A stretch of DNA of 50,569 nt from an uncultured Porphyromonadaceae bacterium (GCA_947175495.1 CAMWNB010000012.1:1-50569); one strand, 5' to 3'. Positions 1 through 8,412 are shown, counted from the first letter of the stretch. Made by a program: numbers and translations. The notes: generated from the letters alone by a model not told the origin.

Positions 1-153
<153 letters not shown>

Positions 154-172
154 TAATTCTCTCACATACGAG

Positions 173-215
173 ATACGGAGCCTTGTCAAATGCGACCAGG
201 CTCCGTATTCCTTTA
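173..215 (+). terminator. Rho-independent-type terminator of the aldo/keto reductase gene
   Basis: A perfect 10-bp stem (ATACGGAGCC at 173-182 with GGCTCCGTAT at 199-208) encloses a 16-nt loop and is followed by a T-rich stretch (TCCTTTAT). It lies 20 bases after the reductase stop codon and insulates the capsule locus from upstream transcription. Confidence 0.75.
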
Positions 216-271
216 TATTATTGCTTGATTTCAGTTCCCGACATTTTTGTGAAACGAGGTGCTTGCGCTAT

Positions 272-284
272 CTCTTAACAAGAG
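272..284. repeat. Left inverted repeat of a candidate invertible promoter
   Basis: CTCTTAACAAGAG at 272-284 recurs as its exact reverse complement CTCTTGTTAAGAG at 456-468. Each copy is itself a dyad (CTCTT/AAGAG) with an asymmetric centre, AAC in one and GTT in the other. That is how short tyrosine-recombinase core sites are often built. The two copies bracket 171 bp holding promoter-like sequence. Only 13 bp match, and the flanks differ. Confidence 0.5.
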
Positions 285-355
285 TTACTCTCGCCGAAAT
301 TTGCATTGTTTTTTAAGTTTATATGAACTAAAAAAACAAGTTTTGATAAACAATC

Positions 356-375
356 TCGGTATTTGTCGGTATTTG
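356..375. repeat. Perfect 10-bp tandem repeat inside the candidate invertible segment
   Basis: TCGGTATTTG occurs twice head to tail (356-365 and 366-375). The period is close to one helical turn, so two protein monomers could bind the same DNA face. It lies about 40-60 bp upstream of the two candidate -7 elements of the regulator gene. A role as an activator or recombinase site is inference. Confidence 0.45.
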
Positions 376-412
376 TTGCCTTAATTTAAAGAAAGTTGAA
401 TGGGAATGGCCT

Positions 413-440
413 TATATTTGTCGATTTTTTATTAACTTTG
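413..440 (+). promoter_or_regulatory. Candidate promoter for the capsule regulator, between the inverted repeats
   Basis: Two matches to the Bacteroidetes -7 element TAnnTTTG are present: TATATTTG at 413-420 and TAACTTTG (followed by C) at 433-440. The second fits the most common form seen elsewhere in this window. Neither has a clear TTTG at the usual distance of about 20 bases upstream, so activation by a bound protein is plausible. In the orientation shown, transcription would run rightward across the right inverted repeat into the gene starting at 633. This would be the ON state if the segment inverts. Confidence 0.5.
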
Positions 441-455
441 CAGTCTCTTGGCACT

Positions 456-468
456 CTCTTGTTAAGAG
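456..468. repeat. Right inverted repeat of a candidate invertible promoter, within a larger dyad
   Basis: CTCTTGTTAAGAG at 456-468 is the reverse complement of the copy at 272-284. Here it is embedded in a further dyad: GGCACTCT at 450-457 pairs with AGAGTGCC at 465-472 across a 7-nt loop. The transcript would carry this as an 8-bp hairpin just after the predicted start of the regulator mRNA. It could therefore serve as a recombination site in DNA, as a leader hairpin in RNA, or both. Confidence 0.5.
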
Positions 469-538
469 TGCCATAAGGGACAGGCCAATCAATGCTACGC
501 TTTTTGCACGGATTGAAACTGCATACTGATAATGTGGG

Positions 539-575
539 TTCTCTCTTTTTTAGCGTGATGCTGAAAAAGAGAGAA
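539..575 (+). promoter_or_regulatory. Long leader hairpin upstream of the capsule regulator
   Basis: Bases 539-554 pair with 560-575 to give a 16-bp stem with one G-U pair and a 5-nt loop (GTGAT). It ends 57 bases before the ATG at 633. No U-tract follows, so it is not a simple terminator. The loop-side strand contains TAGCGTG, which is also found in the ops element that recruits the NusG paralogue RfaH in enterobacteria. The match is only 7 bases and may be chance. A pause or recruitment site for the antiterminator encoded just downstream is a plausible reading. Confidence 0.5.
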
Positions 576-632
576 GAGGAAGTGTGCATATCGTTCGATG
601 TTTTATGATTTTTGTTAATTGTTGCAAGTGCA

Positions 633-2060
633 ATGAATCAGCGGTTTAGTCGAGCTTTGTTTGTGGAATATGTCGAAAGTGAAGTTGCTGCTCTCCGGTC
701 TGACTTGTTGACATCGACCGCGGCAAACTCCTTGTTGACCTCCATGCGCGCCCATGGCTACACTGAGATTACCAAGGATTCTCTCCGCATGTGGATTGTG
801 GATATGACACTCAACAATCTGAAAATCTCTACTCGCAAGAAATACTTCAGTCGGGTACATACTATCTATCGAGGGTGGAAGAGCGTTCCGGGAGAGAATC
901 CGTTTGAAGCTGTCAAAGATGCTATCAGCTTCGATTTCCAATGTACCGATAAAGAAGCAAATGCAAATCTCGGACTTCTTGACCGGATTGTCGGTCCTTC
1001 AAAAAAGGAAGTTGATAAAGAATGTAATAATTTGTTTCTCTATCTATTTTATAACCCGATGGCTACGATGGGCGATGTCATCAATCTAAAATTTGATGAC
1101 TATAATGTTGATTGTCCTCAGATAGACGAAATTATTGAAGAACAGAAGGAGATAAGCCGCCGAAGTACAAATGTGTTTGGGCTTGGGCGTGGTCGCAAAA
1201 GAGAACCGCAGATTATGCGCGATACTCTGTCGGAGTTGGGCTCCATTGCCAAGTTGGCAGGTATGCGTTTTACAGGAACATTCTCTCGCGATTCAATTAT
1301 TGCTATGTGGATTGCTGCTGCTTTAAAAGCCGCAGTCCCGGTTGCCGACATAAGGGCTGTTATTTCTTCCGTGCCGGCTGAATATTCGTCCTTATGTCTT
1401 GTTCCTGTTGTACCGATTTCCGACGCAAGAAAAAGTGAGATTATCCGGCAGGTAGCTGACTCGGTCAACAATAAACCTCGCCAATGGTTCGTGATGAAGA
1501 TGCGTTCCGGTCAGACTCCCGAGGCCATTAAGGATAGGATTAAAGCCACAACGGATGGCCTGCTTGATACGATGTTGTTTTATTATCCTACACATACGGT
1601 CTTAAGGAAAAATGCCAAAGGCAAAAGTGTCAGAAAAGAAGTGCCATATCTTCCCGGAATCTTGTTTTTCAAGATTTGCCGGAATAAAGTTCCACTGCTG
1701 ATGAGCCGTATTGGCGAATTGGCATGGTGCTATAAATACACAAATGCTATTGACCGGGATTACTGCACAATCTCACGCAATGAGATGAAAGCGTTTCAGC
1801 ACAGTATCGGAGAGTTTACTCCCGATATTGAGATGGGACTTGAAGTAAGGGAGGAACCATTGGGAGAAGGCACGGTTGTGAAAATCAACGGAGGAGGCCG
1901 AATGGTCGGTATGGAAGCAAAGATTGAGAGCGTTAAAAATATTAATGGCACAAGGACATATACGCTAAGCCTGACAAATTATTTGCAGGCCAAATGGACT
2001 GTTAAAGATGTGGAGGAAATCTACATTGCCCCGGTTGAGCATGGCGTAGAAGTTTCTTGA
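633..2060 (+). CDS. Fusion of a tyrosine-recombinase-like domain with an UpxY/NusG-like antiterminator
   Basis: This 475-residue protein probably controls transcription of the capsule operon. The C-terminal part is NusG-like: an NGN domain at about 284-400, beginning QWFVMKM and containing PYLPGILFFKI, and a KOW-like domain at about 421-470 (GTVVKINGGGRMVGMEAKI). This matches UpxY antiterminators, which start Bacteroidales capsule operons. The N-terminal 270 residues look like a core-binding plus catalytic tyrosine recombinase fold. They are degenerate: the first catalytic Arg region reads PMATMGDVINLKFDDY, the H-x-x-R-H box reads T-x-x-R-D at 216-220, and the Gly-His reads Ser-Ser. Catalysis looks unlikely and DNA binding possible. 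I chose ATG 633 because the upstream in-frame TTG at 612 is a poor start. The recombinase relation is inferred from pattern; the NusG relation is firmer. No UpxZ-like gene follows. Confidence 0.75.
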   Translation: MNQRFSRALFVEYVESEVAALRSDLLTSTAANSLLTSMRAHGYTEITKDSLRMWIVDMTLNNLKISTRKKYFSRVHTIYRGWKSVPGENPFEAVKDAISFDFQCTDKEANANLGLLDRIVGPSKKEVDKECNNLFLYLFYNPMATMGDVINLKFDDYNVDCPQIDEIIEEQKEISRRSTNVFGLGRGRKREPQIMRDTLSELGSIAKLAGMRFTGTFSRDSIIAMWIAAALKAAVPVADIRAVISSVPAEYSSLCLVPVVPISDARKSEIIRQVADSVNNKPRQWFVMKMRSGQTPEAIKDRIKATTDGLLDTMLFYYPTHTVLRKNAKGKSVRKEVPYLPGILFFKICRNKVPLLMSRIGELAWCYKYTNAIDRDYCTISRNEMKAFQHSIGEFTPDIEMGLEVREEPLGEGTVVKINGGGRMVGMEAKIESVKNINGTRTYTLSLTNYLQAKWTVKDVEEIYIAPVEHGVEVS

Positions 2061-2195
2061 ATTGTAGGTGGATGAAGCCAGATAAGTGCGTTTGTACTCA
2101 TAAATGGTACATCCCCTCATTCAAAGATGTGTGGTAGCCGCTCGCATATCGCTTCTTATGTTTTTCGAAAACGATAATTAATTTAAAATAAAAAT

Positions 2196-2217
2196 GGAAA
2201 CGATGACTGTCGTCTCC
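2196..2217 (+). promoter_or_regulatory. Small hairpin in the leader before the export gene
   Basis: GGAAACGA at 2196-2203 pairs with TCGTCTCC at 2210-2217 (one mismatch, 6-nt loop). It lies 18 bases before the start of the Wza-like gene, in a 174-base gap that has no TAnnTTTG promoter. It may affect translation or be a pause site for the antiterminator. Support is weak. Confidence 0.25.
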
Positions 2218-2234
2218 AAAACTTTCAAATACAT

Positions 2235-3071
2235 ATGCGCATAAAATTCTTTGCAACAGCAACTTTGTCGGTGGCATTGTTGCTGGGGTCATGCTCTACG
2301 CCCAAAAATATCAATTACTTTCAAGATGTACATTCTGGCACAGTGATAGCTCCGGCCAAACAGCTCGACATCAAGGTGAAACCGGAAGACAAGTTGTCGA
2401 TTATTGTAACCGCTCAAGATCCGGCACTGTCGCAACTGTTCAACCTTGTTTCTACGCAAAACCGGCTTGGAGGCACAACAAGCACGACATCACAGGTTGG
2501 AAATATGGGCGATTCCGGTAGCGGTCAAATGGCTTATTACACAGTCAATCGCATGGGCGATATAGACTTTCCTGTGCTTGGCGAGCTCCATGTGGCCGGC
2601 ATGAATCGATATGAAGTGGCCGACTACATCAAGCAACGTCTCAGCGAGCGTGATCTTGTGAAAAATCCGATTGTTACGGTAGAGTTTGCCAATACCGGCA
2701 TATCAATCATCGGTGAAGTTGCGGCCCCGGGCCGATATGAGTTCAACAAAGACCAGATGACGATTGTTGATGCCATAGCAATGGCCGGTGATCTGAAAAT
2801 CAATGCAGCGCGAAGTAATATACTTGTTATGCGTAAGAACTCCGATGGCAAGCAGGAAGGCTTCCGAATTGACCTGACCGATATGCATAGCCTTGCGAAC
2901 TCGCCGGCATATTATCTACAACAGGACGATGTGATTTATGTAGAGCCCAATGACAAGTTGAAAAGAGAGACAACACCTAACGGCAACACGCCCTATACCC
3001 CGGCGTTTTGGGTGTCAATGGGGTCTTTTGCAATGACAATTGCCACGCTTGTCATCACCCTTACAAAATAA
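2235..3071 (+). CDS. Wza-type polysaccharide export lipoprotein
   Basis: The 278-residue protein has a lipoprotein signal (LLLGSC, lipidated Cys20), a polysaccharide export domain at about 40-150 (VKPEDKLSIIV; GDIDFPVLGELHVAG) and an SLBB-like domain at about 153-235 (GEVAAPGRYEF). It ends in a hydrophobic segment at about 254-277. Proteins of this family form the outer-membrane exit channel for capsular polysaccharide and pair with a Wzc-type protein, encoded 41 bases downstream. It is shorter than E. coli Wza, as is usual in Bacteroidales, where one SLBB domain is often found. The C-terminal hydrophobic segment fits an outer-membrane-spanning helix. No promoter is seen in front, so it is probably read from the regulator promoter. 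Confidence 0.9.
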   Translation: MRIKFFATATLSVALLLGSCSTPKNINYFQDVHSGTVIAPAKQLDIKVKPEDKLSIIVTAQDPALSQLFNLVSTQNRLGGTTSTTSQVGNMGDSGSGQMAYYTVNRMGDIDFPVLGELHVAGMNRYEVADYIKQRLSERDLVKNPIVTVEFANTGISIIGEVAAPGRYEFNKDQMTIVDAIAMAGDLKINAARSNILVMRKNSDGKQEGFRIDLTDMHSLANSPAYYLQQDDVIYVEPNDKLKRETTPNGNTPYTPAFWVSMGSFAMTIATLVITLTK

Positions 3072-3112
3072 AATAATCAGTCAGAAAATCCATTACTTAC
3101 ATTTGAATCAAA

Positions 3113-5539
3113 ATGGCTGAGTCGAAACAGAAATTGAGCAATAAAAAAGCGAGCTATGCCAATGGTTCCGTGCCATTGAGCGATATATTCTTCATGACAC
3201 TGCGCCATTGGCCATGGGTGTTGCTGTCTGTGGCGATATGCGTGGGCGGTGCATACTTTTATCTTCTCCGTACGCCTGACGTTTATACAAGATCGGCGGA
3301 AATTCTTATCAAGGATGACAGTAAAGGCGGTTCCGCAGCCGCAGATGAATTTGCCGATTTTGGTCTCTTCCACAGCAATACAAATATTCAGGATGAAATG
3401 ACCAATCTGAAGGCTATTGACTTGATGGAAGAGGTCGTAAAACGTCTCGGACTTGATGTAAACTATTACAAAGCCGGACGTTTTCGCGACGAGATTGCTT
3501 ATGGGTTTGATCTCCCCGTGAAATTGACAATGGCGAATTTTCCTTCTGAAAATAGTCTTTCCTTGACACTGGAAGTGTCAGGTGATGGAAAAGTCGCTAT
3601 CTCCAAATTGAACGCGTCAGGAACAGCGCAGGACAATAAGAAATACACAGGTAATATTAATGACTCCATCACGACACCGGTAGGTAAGATTGTCGTGTCT
3701 CCGACGATTGCATATCAAGAAGGTGTTCCCATAAATCTGGATGTCCGTAAAGAGCCCATTTCGGCTGCTGTCGGTTCTTATAACGGACGTTTGGGCGTAA
3801 GTATGGCAAATGACAAAGGCCGTGTAATCAAACTCACGATGTCTGACCGGTCAATCCAGCGAGCCGATGAGATTCTTGCCACTCTCATAAATGTCTATAA
3901 TGAAAACTGGATTCGCGACAGGAATCAGATTGCGGTTTCTACTTCAAATTTCATCAACGACCGTCTCGGCGTTATCGAAGGAGAACTTGGAAATGTAGAC
4001 TCGGACATTTCATCATATAAATCTGCCAATCTTATACCCGATGTCGATGTGGCGGCATCAATGTATATGAGCCAGAGCCAGCAGAACCAAGCAGCTATGC
4101 TTGAGGTTAATAACCAGTTGCAGATGGCACGCTACATACGTTCATATCTTACCGCGGACGGCAACCGCGATCAACTGCTTCCAGCCAATACCGGACTTCA
4201 AGGCGGCAATGTGCAGAGCCTGATTGGTGAGTACAATGATAAGATGCTTCAGCGCAATTCATTACTCGCCAAGTCTTCGTTGGAGAATCCTCTCGTGCAG
4301 CAACTTGACGAACAGCTTTCGGCACAGCGTCAGGCAATAATTCGTTTTATTGACAACGAGATTGTAGCTCTAAACACACAGCTTAAAGGCATACGCGGCA
4401 GTGAGGCGGCTACCGTTTCAAAGCTTGCTTCCAATCCTACTCAGGCAAGAAACCTTCTTTCAGTGGAGCGTCAGCAGAAAGTAAAGGAGTCTCTCTATCT
4501 CTTCCTGCTTCAGAAAAGAGAGGAAAATGAACTTTCACAGGCATTTACAGCCTATAACACGCGAATTGTAAACCGTCCGCATGGCGCGGGAGTTCCACCG
4601 ACACCCAATCGCCGCAATATACTATCTATGGCTTTTCTGATTGGTCTTGCAATACCTTTCGGCTTTATGTATATCAAGGAAACACTCAACACAAAGGTGC
4701 GCGGACGCAAAGATGTGGAAGATCTTCAGGCTCCCTTCCTTGGCGAAATTCCCTTGTATGAGGGCAACAGAGAAAAAGGAAAGTTTGGTCGCGAAACATA
4801 CATAAAGGCGATCGTTGTAAAGTCCGGCAGGCGCGACGTTATCAACGAGGCATTCCGAGTTCTTCGCACTAATCTTGAGTTTATGAAGATTCACAAGGAT
4901 GAAGCCGATGTGATTGCACTTACATCATTCAACCCCGGCTCAGGCAAATCGTTCTTGACAATGAATCTCGCTGTAGCAATTGCTCTTAATAATCAGAAAG
5001 TGCTTGTGATTGATGGCGATATGCGCCACGGTTCATCGTCCGCATACATTGATTCTCCCGAAACCGGTCTGTCGGACGTGCTCACGAATAAGGTGGCCAA
5101 CGTGTCTGATGCGATCGTACGCGACAAAGAGTTGCCGATGCTTGCGGTTCTGCCTATTGGCACTGTGCCTCCAAATCCGACGGAGCTTCTGAAAACCAAA
5201 CGCTTTACCGATGTTATGGGTGAATTGCGCAAGCAGTATGACTATATCCTTGTGGATTGTCCGCCTATTGAGGTGGTTGCAGATGCCCAGATTATCGACA
5301 AACATGCCGACCGTACGATTTTCGTGCTCCGCGCAGGATTTCTCGAACGTTCCATGTTGCCGCAGGTTGACAAACTCTACAACGAGGAAAAGTACAAGAA
5401 CATGTGCATCATTCTCAATGGTACAAGCAATGCACATGGACGATATGGTTACTCCCATTCCTACAAATATGGTTATGGCTATGGTTACGGCTATGGCTAT
5501 AATTACGGCAACGACAAATCAAATTCCAAAAAGGGTTGA
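3113..5539 (+). CDS. Wzc-type chain-length determinant / tyrosine autokinase
   Basis: This 808-residue inner-membrane protein has the full Wzc layout: Wzz-like transmembrane helix at about 33-53, long periplasmic region with coiled coils, second helix at about 500-520, and a cytoplasmic BY-kinase domain. Kinase motifs are visible: Walker A NPGSGKS near 605-611, Walker A' VLVIDGDMRHG near 630-640, Walker B ILVDCPP near 711-717. The tail at about 776-800 is a run of alternating Tyr and Gly, the cluster that is autophosphorylated in this family. It sets chain length and works with the Wza-like protein just upstream to control export. A separate phosphatase (Wzb) is not present in the window. The Tyr/Gly tail is encoded by short tandem repeats in multiples of six bases, so copy change would keep the frame. 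Confidence 0.95.
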   Translation: MAESKQKLSNKKASYANGSVPLSDIFFMTLRHWPWVLLSVAICVGGAYFYLLRTPDVYTRSAEILIKDDSKGGSAAADEFADFGLFHSNTNIQDEMTNLKAIDLMEEVVKRLGLDVNYYKAGRFRDEIAYGFDLPVKLTMANFPSENSLSLTLEVSGDGKVAISKLNASGTAQDNKKYTGNINDSITTPVGKIVVSPTIAYQEGVPINLDVRKEPISAAVGSYNGRLGVSMANDKGRVIKLTMSDRSIQRADEILATLINVYNENWIRDRNQIAVSTSNFINDRLGVIEGELGNVDSDISSYKSANLIPDVDVAASMYMSQSQQNQAAMLEVNNQLQMARYIRSYLTADGNRDQLLPANTGLQGGNVQSLIGEYNDKMLQRNSLLAKSSLENPLVQQLDEQLSAQRQAIIRFIDNEIVALNTQLKGIRGSEAATVSKLASNPTQARNLLSVERQQKVKESLYLFLLQKREENELSQAFTAYNTRIVNRPHGAGVPPTPNRRNILSMAFLIGLAIPFGFMYIKETLNTKVRGRKDVEDLQAPFLGEIPLYEGNREKGKFGRETYIKAIVVKSGRRDVINEAFRVLRTNLEFMKIHKDEADVIALTSFNPGSGKSFLTMNLAVAIALNNQKVLVIDGDMRHGSSSAYIDSPETGLSDVLTNKVANVSDAIVRDKELPMLAVLPIGTVPPNPTELLKTKRFTDVMGELRKQYDYILVDCPPIEVVADAQIIDKHADRTIFVLRAGFLERSMLPQVDKLYNEEKYKNMCIILNGTSNAHGRYGYSHSYKYGYGYGYGYGYNYGNDKSNSKKG

Positions 5540-5650
5540 CAAGCCATTAATTGCCTGGTACGATGCGCGGTGAAGTTCATTGCGCAATTGAATAAGGCTT
5601 TTAAACTCATCACATATTCACTTGCTAAAAAGGCTATAGAATAATCTGCG

Positions 5651-7213
5651 ATGAATCCTAATACAAGAGTTGCCGTCAATGCGATGGCTACATATGGAAG
5701 AACCGTGCTCCGTATGGGACTTGGTCTTTTCTCAAGCCGATGGGTGCTGGAATCCCTCGGAGAAGTAGACTATGGTCTTATGGGCGTAGTGGGAAGTCTC
5801 ATCGTAATGGTTACTTTCCTGAACACGGTTGTGACCGGTGCATGTGCCCGCTTCTTTGCATTTTCCATTGGAAAAAATGATGTTGAAGATTTGCGTAAAT
5901 GGTTTAATACCGGACTCTCTGTCCATCTTATTCTTGCAGTGGTACTTGTGGGAAGTCTGGGCCCGGTCGGAGAGTGGGCGATAGACAATTTTCTGAATAT
6001 CCCTTCCGATCGACTGGTGGCTGCGCATTGGGTGTTTCGCTTCTCTTTGGTCAGTGCCTTTTGGTCGATGATTTCAACTCCTTATATGGCAATGTATACT
6101 GCTACACAAAATATAGCGGAGCTTACTCTATGGGAGATCACGTATATTCTTGTGAATTTTGTATTCGTCTATTGGCTTACGACCTATACAGGAGATGCCT
6201 GGCTGATGTATGCAGGGTTCTCTGTCTTCATCACGTTGCTGCTCGGCATTGGGCAGGCCGTCAGAGCAAGATGCGCATTTCTCGGTTGTCACATTAACTT
6301 CACCTATTGGGGAGATTGGAAAAGGATTAACGAAATGTTCTCATTCTCCGGATGGTCGTTATTCGGTAGCCTTGGATATATGGCTCGCGCACAATTCCCC
6401 TCGATTCTGCTGAATCAGTTTTTTAATCCACTTCGCTTTGCATTTGTGAATGCTTCATACCAGGTGGGCGGAGCGCTGGCAGGTTATACGCAGAGTATGT
6501 CGAATTCTCTGATGGGAGCTTTCACTCCTCAAATCACCACATTGGCAGGAGCTGATGACCAAAAAGGAATGGTGACAACTTCATTTCGAGCCTCGAAGTT
6601 CGGCACATTCTTGACTTTGTTGTTTGCTGTACCTGTGTTTATAGAAGCCGACTATCTTCTCGTTCTGTGGCTTAAAGAGCCGCCATTGATGGCGGCTTCA
6701 TTCTGCAGACTGGTGCTGTTGCAGGCAATTCTTGACAATCTGACATTCGGCAATATGTCTGGAATCATGGCAAGTGGGCGCATTAAGTGGTATCAGATTA
6801 CTACCGGAACAATTTGCGTACTCAGTATTCCGTTGGCATGGCTGTTTTTAGAAATGGGCGGTGGTCCTTTGATGGTTGGATGGGCCCTTACCATTGGGGT
6901 CCTGGCCAATAGTATCGCAAGACTCTTCTTTGGCAGAGCAATTCTTGGAATTGGAATTCGACAATGGACGGGAAATATCCTGCTTCCAATATTGATGATA
7001 ATAGCTGCTTCGGCTGCCGTTGGCTGCATCGTGACAGCTGCGATAACAGTGCCGTCACTTTTGCGCATATGCATTACAACTTTGGCATGTGTGTCGGTAA
7101 TGTCAGGTATTGCGTGGTTCAAATTACTCAGTATGGTGGAACGTAACGCTATAACTCATATTTTCGACAAATTCATTTGTGGGATAAAAACTCGAATCTT
7201 CTGTTGGCGATGA
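5651..7213 (+). CDS. wzx: Wzx-type polysaccharide flippase
   Basis: The 520-residue protein is almost wholly hydrophobic, with about 12-14 predicted membrane segments, and fits the polysaccharide-biosynthesis flippase (MOP/MATE-like) family. Typical family features are the N-terminal amphipathic start leading to SSRWVLESLGEVDYGLMG and an Arg/Lys-rich cytosolic loop after the sixth segment. It would flip the undecaprenyl-linked repeat unit across the inner membrane for the Wzy-like polymerase at 18663. Its stop overlaps the start of the next gene by 4 bases (ATGA at 7210-7213), indicating translational coupling. Assignment is by topology and context, as this family has few fixed motifs. Confidence 0.85.
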   Translation: MNPNTRVAVNAMATYGRTVLRMGLGLFSSRWVLESLGEVDYGLMGVVGSLIVMVTFLNTVVTGACARFFAFSIGKNDVEDLRKWFNTGLSVHLILAVVLVGSLGPVGEWAIDNFLNIPSDRLVAAHWVFRFSLVSAFWSMISTPYMAMYTATQNIAELTLWEITYILVNFVFVYWLTTYTGDAWLMYAGFSVFITLLLGIGQAVRARCAFLGCHINFTYWGDWKRINEMFSFSGWSLFGSLGYMARAQFPSILLNQFFNPLRFAFVNASYQVGGALAGYTQSMSNSLMGAFTPQITTLAGADDQKGMVTTSFRASKFGTFLTLLFAVPVFIEADYLLVLWLKEPPLMAASFCRLVLLQAILDNLTFGNMSGIMASGRIKWYQITTGTICVLSIPLAWLFLEMGGGPLMVGWALTIGVLANSIARLFFGRAILGIGIRQWTGNILLPILMIIAASAAVGCIVTAAITVPSLLRICITTLACVSVMSGIAWFKLLSMVERNAITHIFDKFICGIKTRIFCWR

Positions 7214-8391
7214 ACTATACTTACTATTCAGACGATATAGAAAGTAAGGAACAGCTGAAATATTCCGCATCGCTCAATCGTTTTGTAGAAGAACCTCAGC
7301 TTGGAGTTAAATTGCTGGACAGGGCAATTATTGTGCCCTCGGTTGGTGTATACCATAACGGCGGCATCTGCCCCGAGTCGTTTTGGGGAGGTGTTGTGGA
7401 CAAGGACCTCAGGTTTGACGAGAGCTCAAACGAGTTTTTAGAAGACAATTCTGAAGTATATTATTTGGGTACATTTCACCACTGTTGGGGGCATGAAATC
7501 ACCGATGGTATGCGTCTTCTGTGGGGACTGTTGCCTGAACTTGGAGGTGTTCCGCTGAGTGACAATGTGAAATATGTCTATTCGCTTTGCGGTGATGGCT
7601 ATGCGCTGCCCGAAAACTTCATGATGTTGCTTGAGGCGCTCGGAGTAGACTTGGACAGGCTTGTAAGAGTGGATACACCAACGCGGTTTAAGAAAGTTTA
7701 TTTGGCAGATGAATCGTATTGGTATGACATTGCCTCAGAAACAAAGCGTACTTTCGGCGAGACTTTCCGGCAACTCTACGAAATCTTGTGCAGTAAAGTT
7801 GTTGCTGAAAGAAAAGAACCTACGAGGACTGTATATCTCAGCCGTTCCGGGTGGCAAAAGGGTAATCCCGACTATGGAGAGGCCACGATAGAACGAACAT
7901 TTGTGGAGAAAATGAAATGTGAGGTGTTCCGTCCCGAGAATCTTTCATTTATAGAAATGGTGGAATTGTTGCAGGAAACAAAAACACTCATTGCCACCGA
8001 GGGTTCGATTTCACATAATGCTCTGTTTCTTCAGCCAGGTACCAGGCTTATTATTCTGCGCAAGGCGGGCTTTATCAGCTACTATCAGCTCATGATCAAC
8101 CAGTTGAAAGAGCTGGATGTTACATATATCGATGCTCACCGCACTCACCATTTCACTGATCCGGCATGTCCTTACTATGGGCCGTTTTTTCTTGTGCTCA
8201 ACAAGTCGCTTGCAGAGTTCTTGGGTGTAAAGCCACGGTTCCCGTTTATGGAATATGTGAGTTATCGAGGAGAGGTTTTCCGGCGCAGAGTCCGCCGCAT
8301 CGTCTTTCCCGTTTTGGCAAAAACCAAGCGCAGGCTCACTTCATTGATACAAAAAAACAGGAGAGTTGCGGATAGTGTCGCAGACTGTTGA
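7210..8391 (+). CDS. Glycosyltransferase family 61 (DUF563-like)
   Basis: This 393-residue cytosolic protein resembles GT61/DUF563 glycosyltransferases. Family-like motifs are FHHCWGHEITDGMRLLWGL near residue 88 and a C-terminal nucleotide-sugar-binding-like stretch EGSISHNALFLQPG near 264. The ATG at 7210 overlaps the flippase stop, which supports this start over an in-frame upstream codon at 7177 inside the flippase gene. The donor and acceptor sugars cannot be told from the sequence. A second, diverged member of the family is encoded at 11873, with the matching pattern INHWGHFLVETLARLWYL. Confidence 0.8.
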   Translation: MNYTYYSDDIESKEQLKYSASLNRFVEEPQLGVKLLDRAIIVPSVGVYHNGGICPESFWGGVVDKDLRFDESSNEFLEDNSEVYYLGTFHHCWGHEITDGMRLLWGLLPELGGVPLSDNVKYVYSLCGDGYALPENFMMLLEALGVDLDRLVRVDTPTRFKKVYLADESYWYDIASETKRTFGETFRQLYEILCSKVVAERKEPTRTVYLSRSGWQKGNPDYGEATIERTFVEKMKCEVFRPENLSFIEMVELLQETKTLIATEGSISHNALFLQPGTRLIILRKAGFISYYQLMINQLKELDVTYIDAHRTHHFTDPACPYYGPFFLVLNKSLAEFLGVKPRFPFMEYVSYRGEVFRRRVRRIVFPVLAKTKRRLTSLIQKNRRVADSVADC

Positions 8392-8412
8392 TAAGTTGTT
8401 TAGCCGAATATT

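Noticed and set aside
612-632. Start of the fusion regulator at TTG 612
   Set aside because: TTG is a poor start, the encoded seven residues match nothing, and ATG 633 directly precedes the conserved part.
633-1460. Active site-specific integrase
   Set aside because: The N-terminal part has the fold pattern, but the key catalytic residues are replaced. A Tyr near residue 251 exists, but the spacing to the Gly-His position is too short for the usual active site.
2061-2234. Possible UpxZ gene after the regulator, as in B. fragilis loci
   Set aside because: The 174-base gap is too short and has no suitable open frame.
5440-5510. Regular repeats that could look like a CRISPR array
   Set aside because: They are 6-base coding repeats for the Tyr/Gly tail of Wzc, with no spacers of constant length. 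No CRISPR array or cas gene is seen anywhere in the window.
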